The notes beneath the pieces are model-generated. The model did not search any database and was not told the DNA's origin. It worked only from the letters and a program-made list of their open reading frames with translations. A stretch of 64,000 nucleotides of DNA. Origin: Rhyzopertha dominica. Lineage: Eukaryota > Arthropoda > Insecta > Coleoptera > Bostrichidae. Positions 39,598 to 52,137 of the stretch are shown here, piece after piece. Location: the NCBI GenBank assembly GCA_025024175.1, contig QCXZ01000064.1, positions 58,921,325 through 58,985,324 of the forward strand, read 5' to 3'. Both the position numbers and the translations under genes were made by a program. Position 1 is the stretch's first letter; every line of letters begins with the position of its first letter.

Positions 39598-40724
39598 GAG
39601 GTGGATGAGTGTATGTATGTATTTGACAAAATTTAAATATTCTTTCTGTACAACGTATTTTGACGAAAAAGTTTAGGTTTGGTTTCCTCTTAAGAGGGGC
39701 GTTTACCTAGAGCGAATCGGGTCATTTTTAGCACCTACCGTTTTACATTTTACCGAGTTATTCGAAACTTTTTCGAAGTGAAATTTCGACACGGCAATGA
39801 CAAAAGATGTAGCTACAACGTAGAGTTCGAGTTTTTTCTGAATTTGGTACGGTAATCTAAATATTTGTTGTTATATTTTGCTTAAAAATGCGTATTTTTG
39901 GCGAGTTATATCTCGAAAACTAAGGCACATAAACGAAAAATCCGAACTCCACGTTGTAGCTACATATTTCTTTGTACACTACCAAAAACATGAGCACGAT
40001 AAATAAGTAAAAACATTCAAAAAATCTAAAACCGCAAACCCTTTCGCACGAGTCCGTCAAGAGAGCGAAATGCGAATGCCCATCCCCACCAGATCCGTCG
40101 CATGGTATCCAGAGAACAGTGAGGCAAAGATGCAAACCTGTCGGGAATGATCGTGCGGTATACGATTTATTCCGATATGACCGGATTTCTAAGCTTTTAT
40201 GTCTAAATACACGTGACAAGTTTAATGTTAAAAGCTCTTTCACATTAATTTACTGTCTGCCGAAGCAATGGGGAGGCGGAATGAAAATTATTATAAAAGT
40301 TCCTCCAAAAATCATAGTCGACATGTAGATAGAATGAAATGTTATATAGTTCATATTTACAGAAATAAATGGGTTATTCCATATTTTGAATAACCTGGTA
40401 TAAATCATAGTAAGTTACTAATATCATGCTTACTTTTTTATGCACACGATACAGTCAGCAATTTTCTGAATATTAGTTTAGCCCGTCTGATCTTTGCGTA
40501 ATTTCAACCTATCGGCTACCCTCTTACGTCCCATGTCCCGCTGGTAACATGGGTTGCATAGTTTACATTTTGCCCGATCGCTCCAAGTAAATGCCCCTCT
40601 TAAGTTTGCTGGTCAAGTCTAAGTTACCCTATCTAAATTATTTTCTTCTCATGGAATAAATATTGCTTTTTTCTACCGTAAACAGTGTGTTTTCCCGTTT
40701 TGTCCGTAATAAAGACCAAATTCC
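39598..40724. other. Unassigned segment between two LINE parts
   Basis: It contains an inverted-looking pair around TAGCTACAACGTAGAGTTCG (about 39811) and ACTCCACGTTGTAGCTACAT (about 39945), which could be the hairpin of a small non-autonomous element. No gene recognised. Confidence 0.35.
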
Positions 40725-41070
40725 AGTTTTAAATAATTCAGGCGTTTGTAGTTTTTCTTGCAATGATTGCAATTCAGTTTATGTTGGACAAACGGGAAGA
40801 TCTTTTTTTAATTAGAGGTAAAGAACATCTAAAACATACAGAATACAGATATTGCAACAACATATTCTTCGCTAGCTAACCATTTATTGTTGAATAAACA
40901 CACTGCCACGCTAGACAATTTAAATTTATTACGTTTGTGCACTAAATCCTGAAAATTAAATTATTTGGAAATTTTAGAAATCTATAAAATTGTTAGCGAA
41001 CAAAATTTTACTATTTTAAATGATTCTTGTAATTTCAGTTGTCCTGTTTTAAACTATTTATTTGATCTAA
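40725..41070 (+). mobile_element. Second Penelope family remnant: GIY-YIG domain
   Basis: Decayed frames give SGVCSFSCNDCNSVYVGQTGRSF, then KEHLKHT and, later, EIYKIV and NDSCNFSCPVLNYLF. This is the GIY-YIG nuclease of a Penelope-like element clearly different from the one at 19-20 kb. Frameshifts and stops. Confidence 0.7.
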
Positions 41071-41389
41071 ATTAATATTACGTTTGTGTTGCTGGCATGT
41101 AGGTTACTTTTGGTTTGTAGTCAAGTTTGCTTGTTTCTAAATTTTTTGACTTTGTTAATCGATTTATAAAAGTTTCTTTTTTCAATGTTTTGATCTTTGT
41201 TGTACTTACGATGACTACCTGTTAGTCGAAAGCTGTAGACAATAAAAGAATTGAGTGGATACACTTGAAGAATTATTATCTTAAAAAAGAATTCATTAAT
41301 TATTATTCCACTTTGAGAGCATAGATCAGTTTTCAATTTTTTTTGTGTATGTGAGAGATTGCATTGCACATAGGATTGTTTTCAGCGAT

Positions 41390-43620
41390 TTCTGTAATGT
41401 GGATGATTTTGATTACATATGTATCGAAAAGAAGAAAATTCACCTTACTGTTGTGCAATTGTTATAGGACTCCCTGTAATAATATTGAATCATATATAGG
41501 GTTGTTAGTTGGCCTATTATCATACGCTATGCCTAAATATAACAACAGAATTATTTTAGATGACATAAATATGGACCAGTTGTTCCATAATTATTTGGCA
41601 CACTGTATTACATCGCATGACTTTACACAGTTAATAAGTGAACCTACTCGCTTTGCCTTAGCATTACAAAAGTTTTTTGCCGTAATATTTTTTAACAGTA
41701 TGAACCTCCTGGTAGATCTGGAGTAATAAATACTTACATAATATCAGATCATCAAATAGATTCGACATTTTCAGATATGATTACTTTTTATTGGATCTGC
41801 AAGAGGTTTCGTGGAATGATATCTTTTGCAAAAATTACATAAATTAGTAAGGTCAATCTCTTACTTGCAAAATATTAGAATTATTTGATAAACATGCCCC
41901 TTTCAAGACAACGCTTGTAAGTACACCTCATGCACCTTGGATAACGAATACTTTGAATTTTATGATGAGTTACAGATACAAAGCAATAAGAAATTATAAA
42001 AGACATAGATCTTTAGAAAATTGGACCCAGTACAAGAACTTACGTAAATTGACCCTTCAGGCTGTGCGTAGGGAGAAAGCTGCTTACTTGCAATTTAATC
42101 AGGCATCTGAGAAACATATTACGTATGTGGAAAGTCATACAAAGGCTGGATACAAAACATAACGGAGATATTAATATTCCGAGTAATTTGATTGATGTAA
42201 ATGAAATTAATCAATATTTTACATCTGCTTTTTACACCTCCAAACAATTGTCGGCTACAACTGCAAAATATATGGCAAAAGAGCATAATGATGACCTTAA
42301 TTTTAGCTTTTAGTTGGCTACCCCTGATGAAATTGGTGACATTATTTATTCCCTAAAATCCGACGCGTACGGCAGTGATAACATGAACGCTTGCATGTTT
42401 AAAATTGCATGCAATTAGTTGTTGTTTAGAGGTGGGATTACAGTTTTGTGGAAAACGACAGTCGTAACCACTTTACCTAAAATTAGCTGTCCAAAGCAGC
42501 CAATAAGCATCATAACTACTTTTTCAAATTCTTGCAAAGTTTATTCAAAAGCAAAGATATAGTTACGCAATAAATAATAAAATTATATCGGCTACACAAT
42601 CACAATTTGCTGTGTGCAGAGTTAGCTTACTATGGGTTTGACGTGAACTCCGTTAGCTTTTTTAAGTATTATTTAAGCGATAGATATCAAATTATTAAAT
42701 TTGGTACCTCAGACCTATCAGGTGTTTTTCAGGGCTCCGTATTGGGCCCCATCTTTTTTCTTACCTGTACCGCTATATATTTTACATAGTGTAAGATTCT
42801 CAAAGACGCATTGTTACGCGGATGCCACACATTAATCCTAAACAAACTAATTTTGCTACCGAAAATATAAACAGCTATCTTAACACAACTGGAAGATTTT
42901 CTAAAGACCATAATTTATGGTTAAACTCATAAAAGTGTTTTGTTATCTGCTTCTGCCATGGGCTATTGTGAAGGCGGGCCTCAAATTATATATTTCTAGC
43001 AAAAAGTTAGAAGTCGTCGATCAGGTTAAGAGCTTAGGATTGATTATTGATGAAAGTTTGAGAGCTAAAGAGCATGTCAGCATGTTAATGAAAAAATGTT
43101 ACTGCTTCTTGAAACTGCTCTATAATAACATATATATTATAAATTTTAAGCTGACGAAAAAACTTTGAGAGAGTCTAGTATTACTAATAATACTATAGTT
43201 GCTTAGACAAATACACCAGTGATCGCATGCAAAAAATTGCCGTATTAGAAAATATGATCGAGAATCTGCTAGGTTAAATTAACTAAAGCGGTTAAGAGTT
43301 TAAAATATTTTCATATATAACCTTATAACGTTAGTCCATAATGTGCTGCTTACCTGTGTAACAAACTGTTTTATAGGCGTGATCTACACAACATAAATAT
43401 ACGTCATGTTAATAGGCTTTCAATACCACCCCATCGGTTGGTCATGTTTCGCAAATCGTTTTCATACAATTCAGTCGTTACGTACAACTTACAACTTACA
43501 ACTTTACAACTTACAACTAAGCATGTATTAGTTCTTTTGGTTAGTAGGCTGTATTTTATTCCTAATGAAACCTTATTATTATTGAATTATTATAATTTGA
43601 TAATTTTAAATGCTCAGTAA
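41390..43620 (+). mobile_element. LINE, decayed: endonuclease end, RT and post-RT region
   Basis: Pieces in order: endonuclease C-terminus (NCYRTPCNNIESYIG, NRIILDDINMDQL, LISEPTRFA); linker (HAPWITNTLN, YRYKAIRNYKRHRS); RT (YYGFDVNSVSFFKYYLSDR, GVFQGSVLGPIFF); post-RT (SSKKLEVVDQVKSLGLIID, LLYNNIYIINFKLTKKL). Many stops and shifts. It shares the last segment with the fragment at 17.8 kb, so both are one family. Confidence 0.8.
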
Positions 43621-43659
43621 TCACCAACAGAGTTGACAGATTTAAATAATTTAATAAGA

Positions 43660-44570
43660 TAATATTTTGTCGGATAGATCGCTGTCTCTTAAAAAACACT
43701 GACAAAAAATTAATAGTCTGACGTTTCAATTACACCTGTAATCTTTGTCAAAGACGAAGAACCTCAAAATTTGCCTGACACAAGTTCAAACAAAATTTTG
43801 AAAGTAAATAAACAAATCACCAAGGAAGCGAGACGTCATAGAAACAACGTGCCAACCTGATAAAAAAGGAACCTAACGATGAAAAAGGAACTACCTACCT
43901 ACTAGATATACACGAACTACTTGATAAAAAATAAACACAAAATAGCCTTCCAAATGTCACCTAACTCATAATTTCCACAATCCCTATTAAAATGATTAGG
44001 ATTCCTACAAATTTCTATAGCTTCTTTTATTAGACGTTTGTGATAATATTTTTCTCTATGTAAAATTTTTGTTTTATCAAAATCAATCATGTGTCTAGTC
44101 AAATATGAGTGTTCAGCTACGGAAGATTTATCTATCTGTTGCAACCTAGTAGCACGTATGTGTTCTTTCAAACGCGTACCTACTTTTCTTTTTGTTTGAC
44201 CTATGTAACACTTTCCGCAAGAACAAGTAATTTTGTAAACACCTTCACTCTCTAAATGTACTTTATCTTTAGTAGAACTTAAAATTTTATCTAAATTATT
44301 ATATGTACTATCAACAACTAAAATATCATGTTTTCTAAGCATCCTCTTTAATTTTTCCGAAAGGCCTTGTACATAAGGCAAACTCAACTTCAATTTACTT
44401 TGTCGTGGCTGAGAATTTACTTGATTTGGATGCGCACTTTTATTAAAAACTGACCAAATATTCTTACTACTATAACCATTTCTCATTAGCGCTGATTTAA
44501 GATAATATATTTCTTTTTGTACAGAACTTTCGTCTGATATCCTTTGTGCTCTAACAAATAACGTCCTAAT
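43660..44570 (-). mobile_element. Penelope-like element copy, inverted relative to the 19-20 kb copy
   Basis: It matches 19600-20474 closely through the endonuclease and the 3' UTR, ending at the same GTCGGATAGATCGCTGTCTC block. It is 5'-truncated just after the RT domain. Confidence 0.88.
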
Positions 44571-44645
44571 AAATAATTTAAGATCATCTGCATGCAGTAA
44601 AATACTACAGTCCTCTACATATGTCACAATGTCATTAATGAACAA
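43917..44645 (-). pseudogene. Chimeric open frame: LINE RT fragment joined to Penelope endonuclease
   Basis: The first ~26 residues (FINDIVTYVEDCSILLHADDLKLF) are the catalytic region of a LINE RT, with YADD changed to HADD. From RTLFVRAQRISDE onward the frame is Penelope-like: connector, then GVYKITCSCGKCYIGQTK and the rest of the GIY-YIG domain. The join near 44568 keeps the frame. It probably arose when the Penelope copy inserted into, or switched template onto, a LINE. Expression is not shown. Confidence 0.75.
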
Positions 44646-44680
44646 TAAGAAAAGTAATGGCCTTATGGAAATTTCATCTA

Positions 44681-45995
44681 TTTTTCGATCATAAGATCAT
44701 AAGTGAATGTATTTAAGCGAAGAGGAACAACCTTTAATGCAAAGTCTATTTTGATTTGAACTGCGGCAGATCAAACAGTCATAGCGTAGTGGAAAAATTA
44801 ACTAGTGGAAATGTCCTTATCTCCATGTCTAGTCATCGTAGAGATAACTCTCTCGCATGATTATACCTATGGTCCGAAGTACGAGTATTCTCAGTAGATA
44901 TACGTATGAGCGTTTTAATCGCGATATTCTAGATGGATTGTCATAAAACGACTATACCAATTACATTCTAACGACTGGATTATTGCTAACAAGCCATAAT
45001 GGTGGGTTTGTAATGTTTATCCAACTTAATAGACATTGTTAGACATACTATTAACTGGTAAATACACATGCTTTATGTTCTGTTGTTATGCATCGGGTCT
45101 TTCTCAGATTTTCAAGATAAACAATGCATAAAGCTTATTGTAAGAACGATTTGGATTGCGCAATTTTGTCACATGGCATAAAATCACGAGGAAATATTGA
45201 TGTTTCCAGAGAACGGTTGCCAAGAAGGAAAAGTGCCAGGATAATCTAAATCCTCTGGTGATTTTATCGAATCTGCAACATTCTCTGGATCAATACGACT
45301 CGTTGTTCCTAGATGGCGCTACAACGCCTAGGTGAAGTGTGTGTTGATTATTATGCAATAGGTGTGATAACGTTTTTGATAGCTTGGTAAAATATCAGCT
45401 GATCGTGTTACAAATACGTGTTTGTAGAAATGATCTATGAACAGAGAGAGGATTGTTTGTTCAACCACGTAAACGCTAAACTATTAGGCTTTATTAGCAT
45501 GTTTCTGTGGTGTACACTATTAGATATGGTTGGCTGCTTTTGAATTAATAAACGACTGACATAATAGAGTATTATGTAATTTTGTAGCCCCAGGTCTGTT
45601 CTGCTTTTAAAAAGGGGGACCTCAATATAAGAGTTGGTATTGTGGTAATGGTAATTATGGACCAGATGCTGCGTACTAAAGATAGTAGAGGAAGATAGGT
45701 TTTCTTATAGTTAAAAATAAATATGTTTGGCTGATGTCTAGCTATAGTTCTCCCAGTCTTCTAAGGTTATATTGCCACAGTAAAATATTTTAACTTCAAT
45801 AATGAGGTATTACTTACCACTTCAGGTTCCTCTACAATAAAAACCACCATCGCCTGCGTAATCTTTTGCAAATTGACTTAACCGACAAAAATAATATAAA
45901 ATCGCAAATATTTCCTAATCTTTTAAGAGCAGACCCCAACCAAACTTAATAAAAATGGAAGATCTTTAAATTTAGCTCTTGATGAGGCAAAAATA
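44681..45995. other. Unassigned region
   Basis: No gene, RNA or clear repeat recognised between the Penelope copy and the mariner-type element. Confidence 0.3.
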
Positions 45996-45997
45996 TA

Positions 45998-47886
45998 CAG
46001 GGTCGCTACAAAGTATGGAACCAGTAGGATATTTCAGGTTATGTTCGACCGATTTTTTTGAAATTGTGCATGTTCCTATGGGTAATTAAAATGCATTTTC
46101 CGGAATTTTTTCTACTCCTTGTCAGCTCTCGTTTGCGAGATATGGGCGCAAGTTGCATTTTTTAAATGGGAAAGGGGGGTCAAAAGGCACATCATTGGAA
46201 ATGATATTTTTTCCTGATTTCAAAAATGTTTCTACTTGTACAATTTATTGTTTCTGAGTTGAGAAAAGTGTGATAACAAACTTGAGTCTTGCAAAAAACT
46301 TCTCGATGAAAACAATATTCGTTATCGCTAAGTAAGAACAAAAACTCTAGGTGTCATCATTTTCCTCGTGACTAACAATCGCAGTACCTCAGTTTACTGA
46401 ACATGATCCCATCGAAATTTTGATGATGATTGGTTTTCGAGATACAAGGCGAAGTAGTTGCACTCTACAATGCAGTTCATGGAGATCGTGAACCAATTGC
46501 CAGATCAACAGTTATTGAAACATTGCAACGTTTTGACGAAACCGACGGTGTTAAAAATCGTCAAAAACCAGGACGTCCAAAGGTTGCTACTAGTGAGGAA
46601 AGTAGCTTGAATGTCCTTTTAGATGTGCAAGAGAATCCCAAGCGTTCCGTACAACAGCGTGTTCTCACTCACCGTATTAGTACAAGATCTGTTCAGAAAA
46701 TTTTGAAAAAAGGGAAGTTTCATCCATACAAAATTCACTTATTACAAGAACTGAGCGAAGATGATTTCGATCTTAGGATATAATTTTGTGAAACTGCTAT
46801 GAACATGATAGATGAAGATAGAAACATTTTAAATTGGATTATGTTTTCTGATGACGCGGCTTTTTGCTTCAATGGTAATGTGAAAAGACATAATTGCAGA
46901 TATTGGTCGGACACAAATCCACATTGGATGAAACAAGTCCACACACAACACCCTCAGAAAGTGAATGTCTGATGTGGTATTATCGGTGAGCACATTATTG
47001 GACCTTTTTTCATGGATGGAAATTTGAATGCGGTCAAGTATTTACAGCTCTTGCGCGAACACATTATACCAGAACTTATTCGCCTGTTCCCTAATCGTGA
47101 AAATGCTGCGCGTCCTTGTGAACAGATATGGTTCCAACAAGATGGTGCATCGCCTCATTTTGCAGTCAACGTTCGTGGATATTTGAATGCGATATTTCCA
47201 GACAGATGGATTGGCAGGCGCGAAGCGATAGAATGCCCAACACGTTCGCCTGATCTGACGCCTCTTGATTTTTTTTTACTGAGGAGGTATATGAAAAATC
47301 GTATTTATGCTGATCGGTCAAATAATGCAGAAGATTTAAAAGGGCGAATCAGGGCAGAAATTCAGAACTTACCTCCAAATATGCTACAAAGAACATTACT
47401 TTTACACGAGGCTGCATTAGTGCCAGTAAGTAAATATGGAATATTTTGAGCATCTCCTGTAATTTAAATCTGAAAAAAATACTGCATTTTTACGGAATCA
47501 TGTTTTTCTTTTTTACTTTCTGGGTACCAGATTCGCAATAAATGATCATACTAGACGAAAATTATCACCAGTCAAGGAAAATGGTAGAACTTGGCTTTTT
47601 TGTCCATTTTAGCAATGAAGAAAATTCTTTTCGTTCTTTGTCAGGCTCAGTTATTGTATTTACACTTTTCTTAACTCAGAAGCATTAAAAGTGTGATACA
47701 TTTTTGAAATCGGGAAAAATATCCTTTTCAATGAAGTGCCTTTTGACTCGCTTCCCATTAAAAAAAAATGCAATTTGCGCCCATAACTCGGAAACGACGG
47801 CTGACACGGAGTTGAAAAAATTTCAGAAAAATCGGTCGAACAGAACCTGAAATATCCTGCTGGTTCCATACTTTGTAGCGACCCTG
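45998..47886. mobile_element. Mariner-type DNA transposon with long inverted repeats
   Basis: The element starts CAGGGTCGCTACAAAG and ends with its reverse complement, flanked by TA on both sides (45996-45997 and 47887-47888). Inverted repeats extend about 250-290 bp, left 45998-46290 and right 47638-47886. The left arm carries about 37 extra bases near 46072. A single transposase gene lies between them. At 1.9 kb with long repeats it is larger than classical mariner elements. Confidence 0.9.
46430..47449 (+). pseudogene. Mariner-type transposase with two nonsense codons
   Basis: The N-terminal half has helix-turn-helix segments and the GRPK hook. The catalytic part shows FSDDAAFCFNG, WFQQDGASPHF and TRSPDLTPLDFFLL, the three-Asp pattern of mariner relatives. 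The frame is interrupted by TAA at 46781-46783 and by TGA at 46971-46973. The second stands where related proteins have Trp (KVNV-W-CGI), so a TGG to TGA change is likely. Otherwise the frame is preserved, suggesting fairly recent inactivation. Confidence 0.85.
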
Positions 47887-47888
47887 TA

Positions 47889-50114
47889 AACGCCGTTCTA
47901 TTTAAATTCAGTTCTCTATAATTTGTAAAATTTTGCTAAAACGTGAGTTTTAGGTTAGTAATGTAGAAAATTTGTTTGGGATTGAAATTTTTAAACCGCG
48001 CCTCTCTAAGTTTTTTTTATTATTTTAATGATGTTATTTTTTTCAAACACGCCGTAAATGTCGAAGTATTCAAATAATCAAAAAACAGTAAGCCTTCATA
48101 CACGTTCATTATAATTTGTTGAGCATCTGGATGCAAGTGGAGCCTTTTCTTAATTGATGGCAGTACACATCCTGGTCGTTGTCTATACTGATGGCAGCGG
48201 GAAAGAACTAGCTTGTTCCTCTACTTTTTTCCATGGCCGAACATGGTGAAGAAAAGAATTCACTTCGAATTAGCACAAAAACACAAAAATATCATAACAC
48301 TCACGCAAGACGATCGGTTGCAAACTAAATTAAATTTGTTTGTATCGAAAATGTTTAAAAGAACTTGGAGTACTTTACGTTAGTTTGTTTTTACTCCTTC
48401 ATACCTTGATAGATTTCTTTATAAACAGCTTACGTAATTCAGAAATGTTTTGGTTTGAAAACTCTTAAAACTGAACTGACAATCTTTGATGTCAGCTTAT
48501 TGTTTTGGAGCGATCTCTTAAACAAGAACAACTCCTCACACTCGAAATCAGATATGCATCAGAAAATATCGAGTGGCACTGTCATTGTTTAAACTGCAGT
48601 TTGATGTTTACGATATCTTGAAAGACACTCGATGAGAAGTGTGCCCGGGAACAGTTATGCTTTCTGCTGTTGCATTTCATACGATATCGTATTGTGGGAG
48701 ATCATTTTTAGGAAATTTTCGATATCACACCCCCATTCAAGACATCATCAAAAGAGTTTCAGTGACCATCTCTTTTAATAATCATTGAGTGTTTGNANTC
48801 GCATGGTGTGTCGATCAGNATCACGATGTAAGATTGTATGCATAAGCTTCCATTCATAATTAGTCAAATTCTTGATGTAGCTCCAGGTGGTAGTCGACAG
48901 CAAGGGTTCCTTTTANGGTCCTCTACTCTTACTAGATCTGTTGCAAAACCATCAGCTGACGATTTAATATTCAACTATGCAGTAAAAAGTTCAGATAGAA
49001 AACTGGAAAGTTATTTCAGATACAGGATTCTTTGTGTAAATTATGTTTTATTTAACAACCTGTTACTGTTAGACCAATCAAATTTGAATATTACATCCAC
49101 GACTAAAGATCGATCCTAAGTGCTAATCCTTTTGTTTATTTCGTACTCGAAATCATTGAATATCTCCCGCAATACTTGTAAGAGCACTTTCAGATAAGGT
49201 TTTTGCCGTCTGAAACAGGTTACCAGACGTAAATAGCCTTTAATATTTCATAATCTAAAGTAGGACTTAGGTGTGGTACGATTACCAAACGGAAAGCGTG
49301 GTCAAAAATAACATTTAATAATAAGAGTTTCCACCTAGAAACAGACCCGCGAAGATAAGACGATAGCAGCACAGATAGCAATGCATTTATACATTGGTAT
49401 CAGCTGATGCATTTGTAAAGTGTTATTTATCTGAGTGCACTTGCTTTTGCTTGTCATTATTTTGATTCCTTTTTCGCTGTTGCATAATAATATCGTCATT
49501 TGATTCTGCACCGTAGAACTTGTGCTAGAATTCAATTTGGGGTTTGATTACATCAAATTGCCTCTATATATATTCCATAGTCTTATTAGCTCCGGGTCCA
49601 AGATATCGATCACAATATGTCATGAAAAAATAATTAAGCATGTATTATGTCGAATTTATCTATTTTTCTTTGATAACAATTCTGAAGTGGATTCATAGCT
49701 ACTGGTTTGTTTGCACAGCTCTTGAGAAAAGCAAGTGTTACATGACTCGAGAACAAACTGCTGTATAAATTTGTTGTTCTTTTTCTTACTGTATCCAGGA
49801 GATCAAGATTGGATCCTGAATGAACTTGAAACTTTTAAGTTCTAGCTAATAACAACTCTTACGTTTTACATCTTACATCTTACATGTCTTACATGTTATC
49901 ACATTCTATCCTATACAAGAACCTTTTTTCAGTAGCGCAGGAAGTGCCTAAGTCTTACAAAATAGAACAGTATAACTTTATATACGAGGCTTATGTCATA
50001 ATATAAAAGTCTATCATTAGGATCTCACTCAGGTATATATGGAGTGCGGTTAATACACTCAGTTTATGTGTAAAAAATTGTCCAATCGGGCTAGAGTCAT
50101 GCAATGGAACGCGT
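47889..50114. other. Unassigned region
   Basis: Nothing secure is seen. A weak RT-like phrase lies near 48876 (ILDVAPGGSRQQGFLL) and ambiguous bases occur at 48796, 48798, 48820 and 48916. Confidence 0.3.
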
Positions 50115-50760
50115 CACTGTAGCGGATTAAAGTGCGTATATCAAAATTCAAACACTGTACAAAAAAACGATTGCCGAAATTCACGGTCCGTTACAGGAAG
50201 CTTGTCAAGAATCGTGTGTGGATAGTTCGACAGTAACTTGATGGAGTAAGTGTTCCAAAGCGATGGACCAGTGTTAAAGACGACCACAGAAGTTGGAGAC
50301 CTCATGCTGCTACAGACAACACGTTTGCTGCTGTTGTGGCTACAATAATGGAAGAAGACCGCATGAACAAACAAATACCAAAAGACAAATGTATTTGTCT
50401 TCTCTATAGACATTTTAAATACATGATTCCACAAGTGTAGATGAGATATGAAATATATGATAATGCTTGATCGCGTAAAGCAGTATCAGTCAAAGGAAGA
50501 AAAGATAAGAACTGCTGTGAAATTCTCCCACATCCCCTGTGCAGCCCTGACATGAGTCTTCCAGATTTCGTTCTGTTCCTCCAGTGGAAAGGAGATTTTC
50601 GTGAAATCAGATTTATTGACTTTGAAGGATGCAAGCCCTGCAAAACCAACTGCTGAAACATCTTGATAAAAATAGCGTATAACGATGGCAATGTGTTTTG
50701 GATACGCAAGGAGATTGTATTGAACGACTTTATTGCCATGTTTAAAAGTATACGTTTCAT
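50115..50760 (+). mobile_element. Mariner-like transposase remnant
   Basis: Broken frames give KKTIAEIHGPLQEACQESCVDSSTVT, the N-terminal helix-turn-helix, and near 50525 SPDMSLPDFVLFLQWKGDFR followed by a degenerate tail. The middle of the catalytic domain is missing. Many stops. Confidence 0.7.
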
Positions 50761-51239
50761 TTGCAAACTACAATGTTGTGTGTAGGAATTGTGACATGAC
50801 CATCGAATATGTAGAATTTCAATTTTGTCTTGATCTTGACTGGGCAATGAAACAGAAAATTCGGTACCCATAACTGCTGTGGAATGTGAAACATAGTGCT
50901 AAAGCACTCCAATACTCCACTTGGAAGCAAGATTGCTTTACGATGACACTGTTGAAATTCGAAGAATCTGGTAAAATCTCTAGATTTAAAATACAAGAAA
51001 CGTATCAACCGGCGGTATCTTTGATGCTGTCATGAAAAAGCAGCTTAAAAGAGCTAAAAGCAAACAGTTTATTCAACTTTCTTGCCGATAATTGGATTCG
51101 CATCAAAAGGGGGCATTTTTGCAACGAATTATGCAGTAGCAATGTCTTCAAACTTTCACTGGTACCTGATGGAATATATATGCTCTAGCGAATGGTAATG
51201 GAGCCGAAAGGAGTTTTCCATAGAAAACAGATCTCTTTC

Positions 51240-51380
51240 TGATGTGAAATCGAGGACAGATTTCCAGATTTGACTTTAGATTTTTATCTTTGGAGTCGAT
51301 TTAAAGACTCGAATTTTTTTCTCCAGTTCTTAACATTGAAGATTTAAGACAAAAAATTGTTCATATATCTACCCTAACAA
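51240..51380 (+). mobile_element. Mariner-like transposase C-terminal remnant
   Basis: The frame reads FPDLTLDFYLWSRFKDSNFF, then PVLNIEDLRQKIVHI, the last catalytic Asp block and tail of a mariner relative. It lies just upstream of the HIF-1alpha first coding exon. Confidence 0.6.
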
Positions 51381-51518
51381 GAATATTTTATGGTTCTGTT
51401 CATTAGCAACAAAAAGGCTACCCAGAGCTAATCTCGGGAATTCATATTCGACGTCCTGCTTTGTTTCCAAACATGTTTACAGACAGTTTGCTGTCGTCCT
51501 TTTGCACCACTATCTGGT

Positions 51519-51530
51519 ACGTGTCAGTCG
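51519..51530 (+). promoter_or_regulatory. Possible initiator and hypoxia-response core upstream of HIF-1alpha exon
   Basis: ACGTG (51519-51523), a core hypoxia-response motif, abuts TCAGT (51524-51528), the arthropod initiator consensus. It lies 260 bp before the first coding exon. Short motifs like these occur by chance often. Confidence 0.25.
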
Positions 51531-51784
51531 GTCTTGTGCAAACTGTGTTCAATTATATTCAAATGGTATCGCACGGCCGTGACCCCCCAAGAAAAATTAA
51601 CTCCTGTGTGAAGTGTATTCGCGGTTTTTTATCAATTTAAATACGTACCATGATCGCGTACCGCTGAATATATCTTATGGACTAGATTAGATAAAATTAT
51701 TAGACGGTCTTTGAGAGTGGATTTCATTCCAAGTCGAGACATGTAGAGTGTGCCATGTTACGTAACAGCCTAGTGGTGCCATAG

Positions 51785-52131
51785 ATGTGTCGGTGCACTT
51801 ACTACAAAATGAACTGCAACAGTGAGGTGTCGTCCATCCATCCAGGATTTACGGTGCAAAACGGCTACGCCTATCAAGAATTGCCGCCGAACTATGGGAT
51901 GCAATCTTTTTATCCTTGGAACCAGGGCGTGAATTATGATAATTACGATGGGCATTATCAAAATTTCCCAGACAAGTGTTTGCAAGTGAGACAGAATGGC
52001 GCTGCATCTAGGTTGAATCTGCCCTGCAAGAGCAACTCCGACTGGGATTACAATCAGTGCTATAGTTACTACGCTAACGGTTGCTACAACACATGTCAGT
52101 TTGTTAATATGGGTGACATCGAAGACTTTAT
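51785..52131 (+). CDS. sima: HIF-1alpha (similar) first coding exon
   Basis: The open exon starts at ATG 51785, directly after an in-frame TAG; a second ATG at codon 9 has the better context (ACAAAATG). It encodes 115 residues rich in Tyr, Asn, Gln and Cys (YNQCYSYYANGCYNTCQF), then GDIEDF, and ends in a strong GTAAGT donor at 52132. The last two bases, AT, join the first base G of the bHLH exon at 56147 to make Met in frame. This gives GDIEDFM followed by [11 protein letters not shown]. The link across a 4-kb intron rests on phase and splice signals. Confidence 0.65.
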
Positions 52132-52137
52132 GTAAGT

